Of a DNA stretch of 64,000 bases, positions 51,218 to 60,576 are shown in pieces. Every line of letters begins with the position of its first letter. Within the stretch, counting starts at the first letter, position 1. The notes beneath the pieces were generated by a model that did not search any database, was not told where the DNA came from, and saw only the letters and a program-made list of their open reading frames with translations. A program made the position numbers and the translations under genes. The DNA is from Gammaproteobacteria bacterium (GTDB lineage Bacteria > Pseudomonadota > Gammaproteobacteria > Steroidobacterales > Foliamicaceae): the NCBI GenBank assembly GCA_026708965.1, contig JAPOTY010000037.1, positions 215,949 to 279,948 on the forward strand, in the 5' to 3' direction.

Positions 51218-51355
51218 GGCATTCACAAATCGTTCCGGTGTTCGGGAATTGGATGGCGGCTCAAAATCAAGTTCCGGGCGCGCCCATCCGGCAAGTGTAC
51301 CGGCATTCGCAATCAGAACGTAACGCCTTCCCCGGCAATTGGCCTGTCCCGCGTT

Positions 51356-54300
51356 TCAACCCGCCAGCAAGCGGGCGTTGTCGAACAGGCGCATCCATGG
51401 CCCGTATTCGCCCCAGCCGGGCGGATGCCAGGAATGCTGCACGGTTCGGAACAAGCGTTCCGGATGCGGCATCAGCGCCGTCACCCGGCCGTCGCGCGAG
51501 GTCAGTCCGGCCAGACCGCCCGGAGAGCCGTTCGGGTTGCAGGGATAGGCCTCGGTGGGGCGGCCGTCGCTGCCAACGAAGCGGCAGGCCGGCATGCGGG
51601 CCTCCTCGCATTTCCTGCCCTGCTCCTCGGACCTGAATTCGGCGCGCCCTTCCCCGTGCGAGGTGGCGATCAATAATCGCAGCCCCTCCATGCCTTTCAG
51701 AAGCAGCGACGGACTGGATTCGATGCGAACGATGCTCAGGCGGGCCTCGAATTGCTCTGAACGGTTGCGGATAAACCGCGGCCAGTGCTCGCAACCCGGA
51801 ATCAGGCTGGCAATCAGGCTCAGCATCTGGCAGCCGTTGCAGACGCCCAAAGTAAAAGCATCCGCCTTCTCGAAATACCGCTGGAACACCTCGCGGGCGC
51901 GCTCGTTCATGAGAATGGAGCGGGCCCAGCCGCCGCCGGCGCCAAGCACATCGCCGTAGGAGAAGCCGCCGCATACCGCCAGGCCCTGAAAACCGCCCAG
52001 ATCCTCCTCTCCGCCCAGGATGTCCGACATATGAACGTCCACTGCCGTGAACCCGGCTCCGGTAAAGGCCGCCGCCATTTCCACGTGGCCGTTGACGCCC
52101 TGTTCGCGCAGAATCGCCACGCGGGGCTTGGCGCCGCCGGACAGGCCCCGGCGTGCTTTCCTCGGCGCATGCTCGGACACAGCGGAAAGCCCCCGGTCGT
52201 TTTCATCCAGCAAGCCGCGGTACTGCTCTTCAGCGGTTTCGGGATTGTCGCGCAGCGCCTGCATGCGGTAACTGAGTTCCGACCAGCGGCGATGCAGTTC
52301 CAGGCGATCCAGATCCAGTTCCCCGCCATCGAATCGGATCAGAACTTGCCGCGGCCTGGCGGAACCTGCCGCGCTGGCCTGCACTTCTCCCAGGTCGGCA
52401 AGGCAATCCGCCAAACCGTTTTCGATGCAAAGCGCGCCAACCCGAGCGACCTGATCGGCATTCACCTGCATCACGCCGCCCGGTTCTTCCGCAAACAGCC
52501 GCGCCAACAGCGCGCCGCCGCCCACATCCGGCAGGTCAATACTCATTCCCAGCCGGCTCGCGAAGGCCATTTCGCATAAGGTCGCAAACAAGCCGCCGTC
52601 GGACCGGTCATGCCAGGCCAGCACCACATCCTCGCGGGCCAGCTGCCTCAGGGTTTCGATCAAGGCCCCGAGCAGCGACGCATCCTCCAGATCCGCGGTC
52701 GCTCCTCCGCTGCGCCCGAAAGCCTGCGCCAGGCAACTGCCGCCCAACCGGTCGCGTCCGCGCGAAAGATCCAGCAGCAGCAGGCGGGTTCCCGGGCGAT
52801 CCGCCAGTTGCGGCGTGAGCGTGCGCCGAATATCGCGAACGGGCGCAAAAGCGGTAACCACCAAGGAAACCGGGGCGGTCACCGTGCGTTTCCGCCCCTG
52901 ATCATCCTGCCAGGAGGTTCGCATGGACAGGGAATCCTTGCCTACAGGAGCGGCCACGCCGATTTCACGGCAACATATCGACAGCGCTTCAACGGCCCGG
53001 CGCAACCCAGCTGCCTGCCGCGGCTCCGACGGCGCCGCCATCCAGTTGGCGGAAATACGGACATCGCCGGCGCGGGCGATATCCGCCGCGGCCATATTCG
53101 TCAACGCTTCGGCCAAGGCAAGACGGCTGGCCGCCGCAGCGTCCAGCACTGCCGCCGGCGTGCGCTCCCCCACCGCCATGGCTTCTCCCGAATGGCCGAA
53201 ATAATCCCGGGCCGTTACCGCGACATCGCTCACCGGCACCTGCCAAGGCCCCACAAGCTGGTCGCGCGCCACCAGGCCGCCAACAGTCCGGTCGCCGATA
53301 TGAATAAGAAACGACTTGTCGGCGACGGCCGGCATGGCCAGCACCCGGTTGATTGCCTCGTGCATGTCGATGCCGCCGGGATCCAGCGCTTCGGGCCGTG
53401 ATTGCGCGGACTCGAGCTGCATGGACATGCCGGAAGCGCCGCCGAACAGAAACTCCAGCGGCATATCCACGGGCGCCTGCCCGGAATTGCGCAAAAGCCG
53501 GATCCGACCGCCATCGTCCATCCGTCCCAGCACTGCCCACGGGCAGCGCTCGCGCACGCACAGAGCTTCGAATTCCCGCAGCCGGGCGGCATCCACCGCC
53601 AGCATGTAGCGTTCCTGGGCTTCGTTGCACCAGGTCTCCAGCGGCGACATGCCAGGATCGGCGGACGGAATAGCGGCATAAGACAGCTCGGCCCCCCGGC
53701 CGCTGTCGTGCAACAGCTCAGGAATCGCGTTTGCCAGCCCCCCCGCGCCCACATCATGGATGCCGAACAGCGGGTTGCCGCCGTCAGATCCAAGGCCCAG
53801 TTCGCAGCAGCGGTCGATCACTTCCTGGGCGCGCCGCTGCATCTCGGCGTTGCCCCGCTGGACCGAAGCGTAGTCCAGTTCCTCATGGTCGGCGCCGCTC
53901 CCCCGCGAGGACGCGGAACCTCCGCCCACGCCGATCCGCATGGCCGGACCGCCAAGCACCACCACCAGCGTTCCCGCCGGCGCCTTGAGTTTGTGAATAT
54001 CCGGCTCGCGGACCGCGCTGACCCCGCCGGCAATCATGATCGGCTTGTGGTAGCCCCAGCCCCGGTAATGTTTTCCCGCCTGCTCAAAACTGCGGAAATA
54101 GCCCAGCACCGCCGGACGCCCGAATTCGTTATTGAAGGAGGCCGCGCCGATCGGCGCCTCGGTCATGATCTGCAGCGGCGAGGCCAGCCGCTGAGGCCTA
54201 GGAAGCTCATTCTCCCAAGGCTGCGAAAAACCGGGCACCCTGAGATCGGAGACCGTGAATCCGGTCATGCCCGCTTTGGGCCTCGCGCCCCGACCCGTTG

Positions 54301-55255
54301 CGGCGCCGTCGCGGATTTCGCCGCCCGCGCCGGTGGCGGCCCCCGGGAAAGGCGATATTGCCGTGGGGTGATTATGCGTTTCCACCTTGATGCAGGTATG
54401 CGCCGGCTCGTTCACGCACACGTACTCGCGCCCGCCGCCGCGCACGAACAGGCGCCGCGCCGCCCCTCCCTCGATCACGGCCGCATTATCGGAATAGGCC
54501 GAGAGCAGGCCGTCGGGGCTGCGGGCGGACGTGAGGCGGATCAGATCGAAGAGCGAATGCTCGAGCCTGCTTTCGCCCTCGAACCAGTCGGCATTGAAAA
54601 TCTTGTGGCGGCAATGCTCGGAATTCACCTGCGCGAACATCATCAGCTCCGCGTCCGTGGGATTGCGCCCCAGTTGCGCGAAACCGTCCGCCAAGCAGCT
54701 GATTTCCTCGGGCGACAGGGCCAGCGCCATTTCACGGTTGGCACGGTCCAGCGCTGGCCGCCCCTGCGCGAGCAGCGGAATTTCGCCTAGGGAGGGAGCC
54801 GCTCCGGACACGAACAGTTCGTCCGAAAGCGCCTCCTCGGGCAAAAGTTCCTCTGTCATGCGGTCGAATAGTTCGCCTCCGGCGGGCCGGCTCAGCGGCG
54901 CCGGGGAATCGATCCGGTAGCGAACAGCGCGCTCGATGCGCCGCACATTCCCAAAACCGCAAAGCCGGGCAATTTCAGTGGCCTTGCTTGACCACGGAGA
55001 AATGCTGCCGCGCCTTGGCAGCGTCAGCAGCGCCTGTTCCGGCCCGTCCCAGCGCGGCTGCGGCCAGTCCGGCCCGTAATCCAGAAGCGCCGTTAGCCGG
55101 CTGATGCGCGTTTCGCCGAGGTCGGCGTCCGTGCTGACGAGGTGCAGGTAGCTGGCCCCTATCTCCCGCACATTCGGATCCCGGGCCTGCAATCGGCCGA
55201 GGAGTTGCTTGCGTCGAAACGGGGAGAGCGCGCCGCGACCGGAGAGCGCCAGCAT
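51356..55255 (-). CDS. purL: Phosphoribosylformylglycinamidine synthase (single-chain PurL)
   Basis: A 1299-residue three-part enzyme of purine synthesis: N-terminal linker, two AIRS-like ATP-binding halves ([46 protein letters not shown]) and a C-terminal class I glutaminase ([30 protein letters not shown] with the nucleophilic Cys, [13 protein letters not shown]). This is the large form of gammaproteobacteria, which need no PurQ or PurS. ATG 55255 is the first start in frame, and the gene is monocistronic here. Confidence 0.97.
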   Translation of the reverse strand: MLALSGRGALSPFRRKQLLGRLQARDPNVREIGASYLHLVSTDADLGETRISRLTALLDYGPDWPQPRWDGPEQALLTLPRRGSISPWSSKATEIARLCGFGNVRRIERAVRYRIDSPAPLSRPAGGELFDRMTEELLPEEALSDELFVSGAAPSLGEIPLLAQGRPALDRANREMALALSPEEISCLADGFAQLGRNPTDAELMMFAQVNSEHCRHKIFNADWFEGESRLEHSLFDLIRLTSARSPDGLLSAYSDNAAVIEGGAARRLFVRGGGREYVCVNEPAHTCIKVETHNHPTAISPFPGAATGAGGEIRDGAATGRGARPKAGMTGFTVSDLRVPGFSQPWENELPRPQRLASPLQIMTEAPIGAASFNNEFGRPAVLGYFRSFEQAGKHYRGWGYHKPIMIAGGVSAVREPDIHKLKAPAGTLVVVLGGPAMRIGVGGGSASSRGSGADHEELDYASVQRGNAEMQRRAQEVIDRCCELGLGSDGGNPLFGIHDVGAGGLANAIPELLHDSGRGAELSYAAIPSADPGMSPLETWCNEAQERYMLAVDAARLREFEALCVRERCPWAVLGRMDDGGRIRLLRNSGQAPVDMPLEFLFGGASGMSMQLESAQSRPEALDPGGIDMHEAINRVLAMPAVADKSFLIHIGDRTVGGLVARDQLVGPWQVPVSDVAVTARDYFGHSGEAMAVGERTPAAVLDAAAASRLALAEALTNMAAADIARAGDVRISANWMAAPSEPRQAAGLRRAVEALSICCREIGVAAPVGKDSLSMRTSWQDDQGRKRTVTAPVSLVVTAFAPVRDIRRTLTPQLADRPGTRLLLLDLSRGRDRLGGSCLAQAFGRSGGATADLEDASLLGALIETLRQLAREDVVLAWHDRSDGGLFATLCEMAFASRLGMSIDLPDVGGGALLARLFAEEPGGVMQVNADQVARVGALCIENGLADCLADLGEVQASAAGSARPRQVLIRFDGGELDLDRLELHRRWSELSYRMQALRDNPETAEEQYRGLLDENDRGLSAVSEHAPRKARRGLSGGAKPRVAILREQGVNGHVEMAAAFTGAGFTAVDVHMSDILGGEEDLGGFQGLAVCGGFSYGDVLGAGGGWARSILMNERAREVFQRYFEKADAFTLGVCNGCQMLSLIASLIPGCEHWPRFIRNRSEQFEARLSIVRIESSPSLLLKGMEGLRLLIATSHGEGRAEFRSEEQGRKCEEARMPACRFVGSDGRPTEAYPCNPNGSPGGLAGLTSRDGRVTALMPHPERLFRTVQHSWHPPGWGEYGPWMRLFDNARLLAG

Positions 55256-55313
55256 CCCTCAGCCGCCTATAGCAACAGCCAAGCGTCGCATCAAGCCGCT
55301 GCGGCAACAGATC

Positions 55314-55649
55314 CTAATCGGAACCGGCGCCTCCGGGCGCATACACCGGCGCCGGAAACGGTGTCACGTTGCCTTCCTCGACCGCCGATATCTTGCTGAC
55401 GCCGCGTTTATCGACTTCATCGATCCGCAGCACGCAATGAAGCGGAATATAGGTTCGCCGAACGCCGGAGAATTCGCTCTTGATGCGCTCTTCGCCGGGA
55501 TCCACGACCAGCGAAGTGCGCTTGCCGAACTCCAAGCCCTCCACTTCGACGAAGCCGAACATGCCGCCCTGCGATACGCCGCGGGCATACATGTCATAGA
55601 CCTTTCCCTGGTTGAGAAAGCTGATCCGGTAGAGAGGCTTGGCCGCCAT
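55314..55649 (-). CDS. DUF1820 family protein
   Basis: A 111-residue small cytoplasmic protein of unknown function, common in gammaproteobacteria. Family features: PLYRISFLNQGKVYDMYARG, then SQGGMFGFVEVEGLEFG and the conserved YIPLHCVLRIDEVDKRG. It lies 58 bases upstream of purL on the same strand and may share its transcript. It diverges from feoA. Confidence 0.9.
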   Translation of the reverse strand: MAAKPLYRISFLNQGKVYDMYARGVSQGGMFGFVEVEGLEFGKRTSLVVDPGEERIKSEFSGVRRTYIPLHCVLRIDEVDKRGVSKISAVEEGNVTPFPAPVYAPGGAGSD

Positions 55650-55777
55650 GATGAGGTCAAATTATACCGAATGGCGCTGCCCGGGCGCGTCCCGCCCCGC
55701 CGCCGGGGCGGGATCTTGGTCTCATTGGATTCACCGCCGCCGTTCCGGCGCATATACGGTCGGAGAAGCGCCTTGAT

Positions 55778-55796
55778 GATAATGATTAACATTCAT
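55778..55796. promoter_or_regulatory. Fur box ahead of feoAB
   Basis: The 19 bases match the Fur consensus at 15 positions, with a perfect GATAATGAT half. It ends 42 bases before the feoA start, just upstream of a probable -10 TAGACT (55799-55804) carrying an extended TGC. Ferric-uptake repression of feoAB is expected. Confidence 0.85.
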
Positions 55797-55838
55797 GCTA
55801 GACTCGCAATCGATTTTATTTCTTGGTGGCACTCATCG

Positions 55839-56084
55839 ATGCGGGAAATTGGTTTGGATGAACTGCCCGTAGGCAGCAGCAGCATCATCCGCTCGATCCT
55901 GGGACAAGGGCGCCAAGCGCGGGAACTGCTAACGCTTGGGCTCGTTCCAGGCGTGGCTGTTCAGGTGCTGCGCCGGGCGTTCGGCGGCGATCCGCTTGAA
56001 GTGTCGGCCGGCGGGCACCCGCTTTGCCTGCGGCGGGAACAATCCAGGCGAGTGCGCGTGACGACCGTTTCCGCGGCGTCCTGA
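55839..56084 (+). CDS. feoA: Ferrous iron transport protein A
   Basis: An 81-residue SH3-like cytoplasmic protein that assists FeoB. Features: LDELPVGSSSIIRSILGQGR, RELLTLGLVPGVAVQVLRR and the terminal RREQSRRVRVTTVS. ATG 55839 is chosen for the family N-terminus; the longer frame is not coding. It is 9 bases from feoB and under the Fur box. Confidence 0.9.
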   Translation: MREIGLDELPVGSSSIIRSILGQGRQARELLTLGLVPGVAVQVLRRAFGGDPLEVSAGGHPLCLRREQSRRVRVTTVSAAS

Positions 56085-56093
56085 GCAACGGAA

Positions 56094-58253
56094 ATGCCGC
56101 AGCGTCCCCTGGTTGCGGTGCTGGGCGCCCCCAACACCGGCAAGAGCACGGTATTCAACCGCCTGACCGGTCTGCGCCAGAAGACCGGCAATTATCCAGG
56201 CGTGACGGTGGAACGAATGACCGGCCGCGCCCGGATTGGATCGGCGGAAATTGATGTCGTTGATTTGCCGGGAACCTACTCTCTGGCCGCCGACAGCCCC
56301 GAATCCAGCATCACCCTGGACGCCATCCTAGGCGCAGCCGACGGTTTGCGCAGGCCTGACGCGCTGCTGCTGGTGGCCGATGCTTCCAATCCGAGGCGCA
56401 GCCTGCATCTGTTCTCCCAGTCCCGCGAACTGGGGCTTCCCGTGGCCGTGGCCTTGAACATGCAGGACGTTGCCCGGAGCAAAGGAATGGAAATCGATGC
56501 CGCGCAGCTTGCCGCGCAAATCGGCGCGCCGGTTATCCCTATAACGGCAAATCGGGGCAAGGGGATCGAAAAGCTGCGCGGAATGCTCGAACGCCTGCTA
56601 TCACAGGCCTCGCCGGAACCGGAGCAAGCCATGCCGGAGGTGAGCCGGGCGGCGCTCGATCTCGCTGGCCAGATTGATGCGCCCGGCATGGCCATCCTGG
56701 AGCTGGAGCGGGCCATCATCGACCAGGACGGCGAATTCGAGCGGCGGCTGGCGGCCCTCTGCGGCCCGAAAGCGAAGCGGGCTCTTGAGCGGGCGCGCGA
56801 CCAGGTCCTCAAGTCGGTGGGTGGGCCCAGCTTGCAAGTCTGCGAGGCGGAACGCAGGTACCGGCGGGTTGATCAATGGCTTAAGGACGCGATGATTGCC
56901 GGGTCGCCTGACGCTGGCATCCGCGAAAGCCGGCTGGAGCGCGCCGTCAACCACCCCGTTTTGGGCGCGGTTGTATTTCTTGGCGTCATGGGCGCCGTTT
57001 TTCAGGCTGTGTTCGCTTGGGCCGCGCCGCTGATGGAGGCCATCAGCGGATTGTTTGAGACGGTCGGCGCCCACGCCCTAAGCATCCTGCCGCCGGGCGC
57101 TCTGGCCAGCCTTCTGGTGGACGGGCTCTGGTCGGGAGCGGGCGCAGTGATGGTGTTCCTGCCGCAAATCGTGATCCTCTTCGCGCTGGTGCTGTTCCTG
57201 GAGGATTGCGGCTATCTGGCGCGCGCATCCTTTTTGATGGACCGGCTGCTTCGCCTCTGCGGAATGTCGGGCCAATCCTTCATCCCCTTGCTGTCCGGTT
57301 TCGCTTGCGCGGTGCCCGCCATCATGTCCACAAGAGTGATCGGCAGCCGTCGGTCGCGTCTGGCCACCATCGCGGCGATACCGCTGATGACCTGCTCCGC
57401 CCGGCTGCCCGTTTACGCCCTGCTGATCTCAGGCTTCGTGCCGCCCGCCCACTATCTGAACGGCTGGATCAATCTGCACGGACTGCTGCTGCTGGGCCTG
57501 TATCTTCTCGGCATCGTCGGCGGGGCGCTCAGCGCGGTGGTCACGCGCAGGACCGCGCTGCGCGGCGGAAGCGACTCCTTTCTGATGGAAATGCCGCCGT
57601 TCCGCTGGCCCAATCCCAGTGTGCTGGGACTGAAGCTGCTGGGGCGGGCAAAGGTATTTCTGACACGCGCGGGCACGGTCATCGCTGCGGCATGCCTGAT
57701 GATCTGGGCACTCGGCTACTTCCCGCGCTCCGAGGCGATAGAGCAGGAATTTGCCGAGCAACGCGCCGTCCTTGTCGTTCAGCGAGAAGAGGCTGAAGGC
57801 GCCAAGCTGGCATTGCAGCGGATCAATGCCCAGGAGCGGGCGGCGCAGTTGGAGCACAGCTTCCTGGGGCGCATCGGAAAATTCATTGAACCGGCCTTCA
57901 AGCCGCTGGGCTGGGACTGGCGGGTATCGGCATCGGTGGCGGCCGGTTTCCCGGCGCGCGAAGTGGTGATCGGCGTGATGGGGACCGTCTATGCGCTGGG
58001 CGCCGACGCCGGGAACGAAGCGGGTTTGCGCGACCGCCTGCAGGAATCCCGATGGCCGGACGGGCGTCCGGTCTTCACCTTGGCAATGGCCTTGGGGCTG
58101 CTGGTGTTCTATGCCTTCGCCTTGCAGTGCGTTTCAACCGTTGCGGTGATCGGCCGCGAAACCAACAGCTGGCGCTGGGCCGCCGGGGCCTGGATCTACA
58201 TGAGCGGCTTCGCCTGGCTGGCCGGCATGCTGACCTATCAGCTGGCCCGGTGA
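56094..58253 (+). CDS. feoB: Ferrous iron transport protein B
   Basis: A 719-residue GTP-gated Fe(II) transporter. G-protein domain: G1 GAPNTGKSTVFN, G3 VVDLPGTYSL, G4-like ALNMQDVARSKGM. The membrane part contains the two Gate regions, with the conserved CG motifs RLLRLCGMSGQSFIPLLSG and AVPAIMSTRVIGSRRSR. The Glu/Lys-rich stretch around residues 555-585 is soluble and coiled. It overlaps the next small gene by one base. Confidence 0.96.
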   Translation: MPQRPLVAVLGAPNTGKSTVFNRLTGLRQKTGNYPGVTVERMTGRARIGSAEIDVVDLPGTYSLAADSPESSITLDAILGAADGLRRPDALLLVADASNPRRSLHLFSQSRELGLPVAVALNMQDVARSKGMEIDAAQLAAQIGAPVIPITANRGKGIEKLRGMLERLLSQASPEPEQAMPEVSRAALDLAGQIDAPGMAILELERAIIDQDGEFERRLAALCGPKAKRALERARDQVLKSVGGPSLQVCEAERRYRRVDQWLKDAMIAGSPDAGIRESRLERAVNHPVLGAVVFLGVMGAVFQAVFAWAAPLMEAISGLFETVGAHALSILPPGALASLLVDGLWSGAGAVMVFLPQIVILFALVLFLEDCGYLARASFLMDRLLRLCGMSGQSFIPLLSGFACAVPAIMSTRVIGSRRSRLATIAAIPLMTCSARLPVYALLISGFVPPAHYLNGWINLHGLLLLGLYLLGIVGGALSAVVTRRTALRGGSDSFLMEMPPFRWPNPSVLGLKLLGRAKVFLTRAGTVIAAACLMIWALGYFPRSEAIEQEFAEQRAVLVVQREEAEGAKLALQRINAQERAAQLEHSFLGRIGKFIEPAFKPLGWDWRVSASVAAGFPAREVVIGVMGTVYALGADAGNEAGLRDRLQESRWPDGRPVFTLAMALGLLVFYAFALQCVSTVAVIGRETNSWRWAAGAWIYMSGFAWLAGMLTYQLAR

Positions 58254-58402
58254 TGCCTGGCATGCAGGAAGCCTTGGCGCTGCTGATCGTGGCGGTGGTG
58301 GCGGGCGCGGTGCTGTTTCGGAGGCTGCGCGCCCGGCGGGCGAAAAAGCGCGTCCGGGAAGCCAGCGTATCGCCGGACGATATCGCCCGGCGGCGGCACT
58401 GA
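58253..58402 (+). CDS. Small FeoB-associated membrane protein (49 residues)
   Basis: A 49-residue protein with one N-terminal membrane helix (EALALLIVAVVAGAVLF) and an arginine/lysine-rich cytoplasmic tail. Its ATG overlaps the feoB stop by one base (TGATG), so translation is coupled. It occupies the place of FeoC or of the FeoB-associated small membrane protein, but has no cysteines, unlike the Cys-rich version. It is too short for many gene finders. A stabilising role in the Feo complex is inferred. Confidence 0.65.
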   Translation: MPGMQEALALLIVAVVAGAVLFRRLRARRAKKRVREASVSPDDIARRRH

Positions 58403-58613
58403 TCTCCGACAGGCGAGGCCCGAAGCGATTGATAGGCTGCTTGCTGCCGATCACGAACACGCATCGGCTGGGCATTCTTGAGCGATTGCGCAAGGCGCGC
58501 GCGGCTTGCCACTTGATCGGTCAATCCACTAACATTCCGCCGCAGAAGGGCGGATCGAAAGCAGGGAGCCAGCATTTGGCGAGCATGTCCGGCTTGCGTC
58601 GGCGGGAGGCAGC
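58403..58613. other. 211-base spacer between the feo locus and fhs
   Basis: No gene or RNA element is recognised. GGGAGG lies 5 bases before the fhs start. Open frames here look like by-products of high GC. No THF-type riboswitch sequence is evident. Confidence 0.5.
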
Positions 58614-60308
58614 ATGAGCGAAAAAAGCGGAGTTCCCGTACCTAGCGATATCGAGATCGCGCGCGCGGCGCAGATCCGCCCCATCGAAGAGATCGGGGAC
58701 AAGGTCGGCATCCCCGGCGAACACTTGTTCCCCTACGGCCGCGACAAGGCCAAGATCGGGCTTGACTACTTCAATTCGCTCGGCGATCGCCCGGACGGCA
58801 AGCTGATTCTGGTCACCGGAATCACTCCAACCCCGGCCGGAGAAGGCAAGACCACGACCTCGGTGGGGCTTGGGGACGGCCTGAGCCGCATCGGCAAACA
58901 GGCCATCCTCTGCCTTCGCGAGCCGAGCCTGGGGCCGTGCTTCGGAATGAAGGGCGGCGCGGCGGGAGGCGGCTACGCCCAAGTGGTGCCCATGGAGAGC
59001 ATCAACCTGCATTTCACCGGCGACTTCCACGCGATCAGCGCCGCCCACAATCTGCTTGCGGCGATGGTCGATAACCATATCCACTGGGGCAACGCGCTGG
59101 GGATCGATGTCCGGCGCGCCGCTTGGGGCCGGGTGGTGGACATGAACGACCGCGCGCTGCGCAACCTATCGATCGCGCTCGGAGGCATCGGGAACGGCTA
59201 CCCGCGAGAGTCCGGCTTCGATATTACGGTGGCATCCGAAGTCATGGCGATCTTCTGCCTAGCGGAGGGGCTTGCGGACTTGGAGCGCCGTCTCGGCAAT
59301 ATCGTGATCGGGCAGACCCGCCAGCGCGAATCCCGTTATTCGCGCGATCTTCAAGCGGACGGGGCCATGACCGTGCTATTGAAGGACGCGCTCATGCCGA
59401 ATCTCGTCCAGACTCTGGAGGGCACTCCCGCGTTGATCCACGGCGGGCCCTTCGCCAATATCGCGCACGGCTGCAATTCGGTCATGGCGACCCGGCTTGG
59501 CCTCAAGCTGGCCGATTACACAGTCACCGAAGCCGGGTTCGGAGCGGATCTGGGAGCCGAGAAATTCTTCAATATCAAGTGCCGGAAGGCGGGTCTGAAG
59601 CCGGACGCGGTGGTGGTGGTGGCAACCATCCGCGCCCTTAAAATGCACGGCGGCGTGGCGCTCGCCGACCTTGGCGCCGAGAATATCGAAGCGGTCCGCG
59701 CGGGCCTCGTCAATCTTGGCCGCCATCTCGACAATATCGCCCGCTTCGGCGTGCCGGCGGTGGTTGGCGTCAACCGCTTCACTGCCGATACCGATGCCGA
59801 ATTCGCTGCCGTTCGCGACTACTGCGAGAGCCGCGGCGCTTCCGCCGTCGAATGCACCCACTGGGCGAACGGCGGCGCCGGCGGCGAAAATCTGGCCCGG
59901 AAAGTGGTGGAAGCGGCGAATAGCGGCGCTGCCAACTTCCAGCCCCTCTATCCGGACGGGATGGGGCTTTGGGAAAAGATCGAGACTGTGGCCCGGAATA
60001 TCTACGGCGCCGCGGAAGTGTCGGCCGGCCCCGGCGTTCTGGCCGAGATCGCCAAGTTCGAGGAGGACGGCTTGGGCCGCTACCCGGTTTGCATGGCGAA
60101 AACCCAGTACAGCTTCTCGACTGATCCCAACGCCAAGGGCGCGCCCTCGGGCCATTCGATCCATGTGCGCGAGGTTCGCCTGTCCTGCGGCGCCGAGTTT
60201 ATCGTGGCCATCTGCGGCGACATGCTGACGATGCCCGGTCTGCCCAGGGTCCCTGCCGCCGAGAGCATCCGCCTCAACCAGGCTGGACGAGTCGAGGGTC
60301 TCTTCTAA
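58614..60308 (+). CDS. fhs: Formate-tetrahydrofolate ligase
   Basis: A 564-residue ATP-dependent enzyme forming 10-formyl-THF. The P-loop variant is [20 protein letters not shown], followed by [20 protein letters not shown] and the folate region [20 protein letters not shown]. Length is standard. ATG 58614 has a GGGAGG site. It is monocistronic and ends in a strong terminator. It links formate to purine and serine metabolism (PurL and GlyA are encoded nearby). Confidence 0.97.
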   Translation: MSEKSGVPVPSDIEIARAAQIRPIEEIGDKVGIPGEHLFPYGRDKAKIGLDYFNSLGDRPDGKLILVTGITPTPAGEGKTTTSVGLGDGLSRIGKQAILCLREPSLGPCFGMKGGAAGGGYAQVVPMESINLHFTGDFHAISAAHNLLAAMVDNHIHWGNALGIDVRRAAWGRVVDMNDRALRNLSIALGGIGNGYPRESGFDITVASEVMAIFCLAEGLADLERRLGNIVIGQTRQRESRYSRDLQADGAMTVLLKDALMPNLVQTLEGTPALIHGGPFANIAHGCNSVMATRLGLKLADYTVTEAGFGADLGAEKFFNIKCRKAGLKPDAVVVVATIRALKMHGGVALADLGAENIEAVRAGLVNLGRHLDNIARFGVPAVVGVNRFTADTDAEFAAVRDYCESRGASAVECTHWANGGAGGENLARKVVEAANSGAANFQPLYPDGMGLWEKIETVARNIYGAAEVSAGPGVLAEIAKFEEDGLGRYPVCMAKTQYSFSTDPNAKGAPSGHSIHVREVRLSCGAEFIVAICGDMLTMPGLPRVPAAESIRLNQAGRVEGLF

Positions 60309-60322
60309 AAGCGCGGATTGCC

Positions 60323-60354
60323 CGCGTTCCGCCTGATGCGGAACGCGATTTTCT
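60323..60354 (+). terminator. Rho-independent terminator of fhs
   Basis: A perfect 10-bp stem CGCGTTCCGC/GCGGAACGCG with a 5-base loop is followed by ATTTTCT, starting 15 bases after the fhs stop. Confidence 0.88.
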
Positions 60355-60358
60355 CCCC

Positions 60359-60466
60359 GCCCTTTCACCGCCCCTTTCCCGCAGGAGACGCATGAACCCG
60401 TCCATGGGGCTTGGCGGCGGCTGTCCTGCCGGCGACACTCCTGCGGGAAAGGGGCGGTGAAAGGGC
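60359..60466 (+). repeat. Hairpin repeat family, copy 3
   Basis: Perfect 29-bp arms (60359-60387 and 60438-60466) around a 50-base interior that begins ACGCATGAACCC and carries two nested inverted repeats, CCC(G)T/ATGGG-like and CGGCGGC/GCCGGCG with one mismatch each. It lies just after the fhs terminator and 110 bases before the TonB receptor start. The arms share no long identity with those of the copies at 17.6 and 41.4 kb. Confidence 0.95.
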
Positions 60467-60576
60467 TCACGCCGGCGCGGCGCGGGCGCGACTTGCTTGA
60501 TGCGGGTCTCCGAACCCGGCGGGTATATCATTATCGACAGCTATCCAATGAGTTGAAGGGCCGGGAAGCAAAGCTT

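Noticed and set aside
51218-51355. FMN or glycine riboswitch upstream of the glyA-rib operon
   Set aside because: No conserved riboswitch core was recognisable in the 138 bases before glyA, and ribBA is internal to the operon.
58403-58613. THF riboswitch ahead of fhs
   Set aside because: No matching core sequence is visible; such switches are chiefly known in other phyla.
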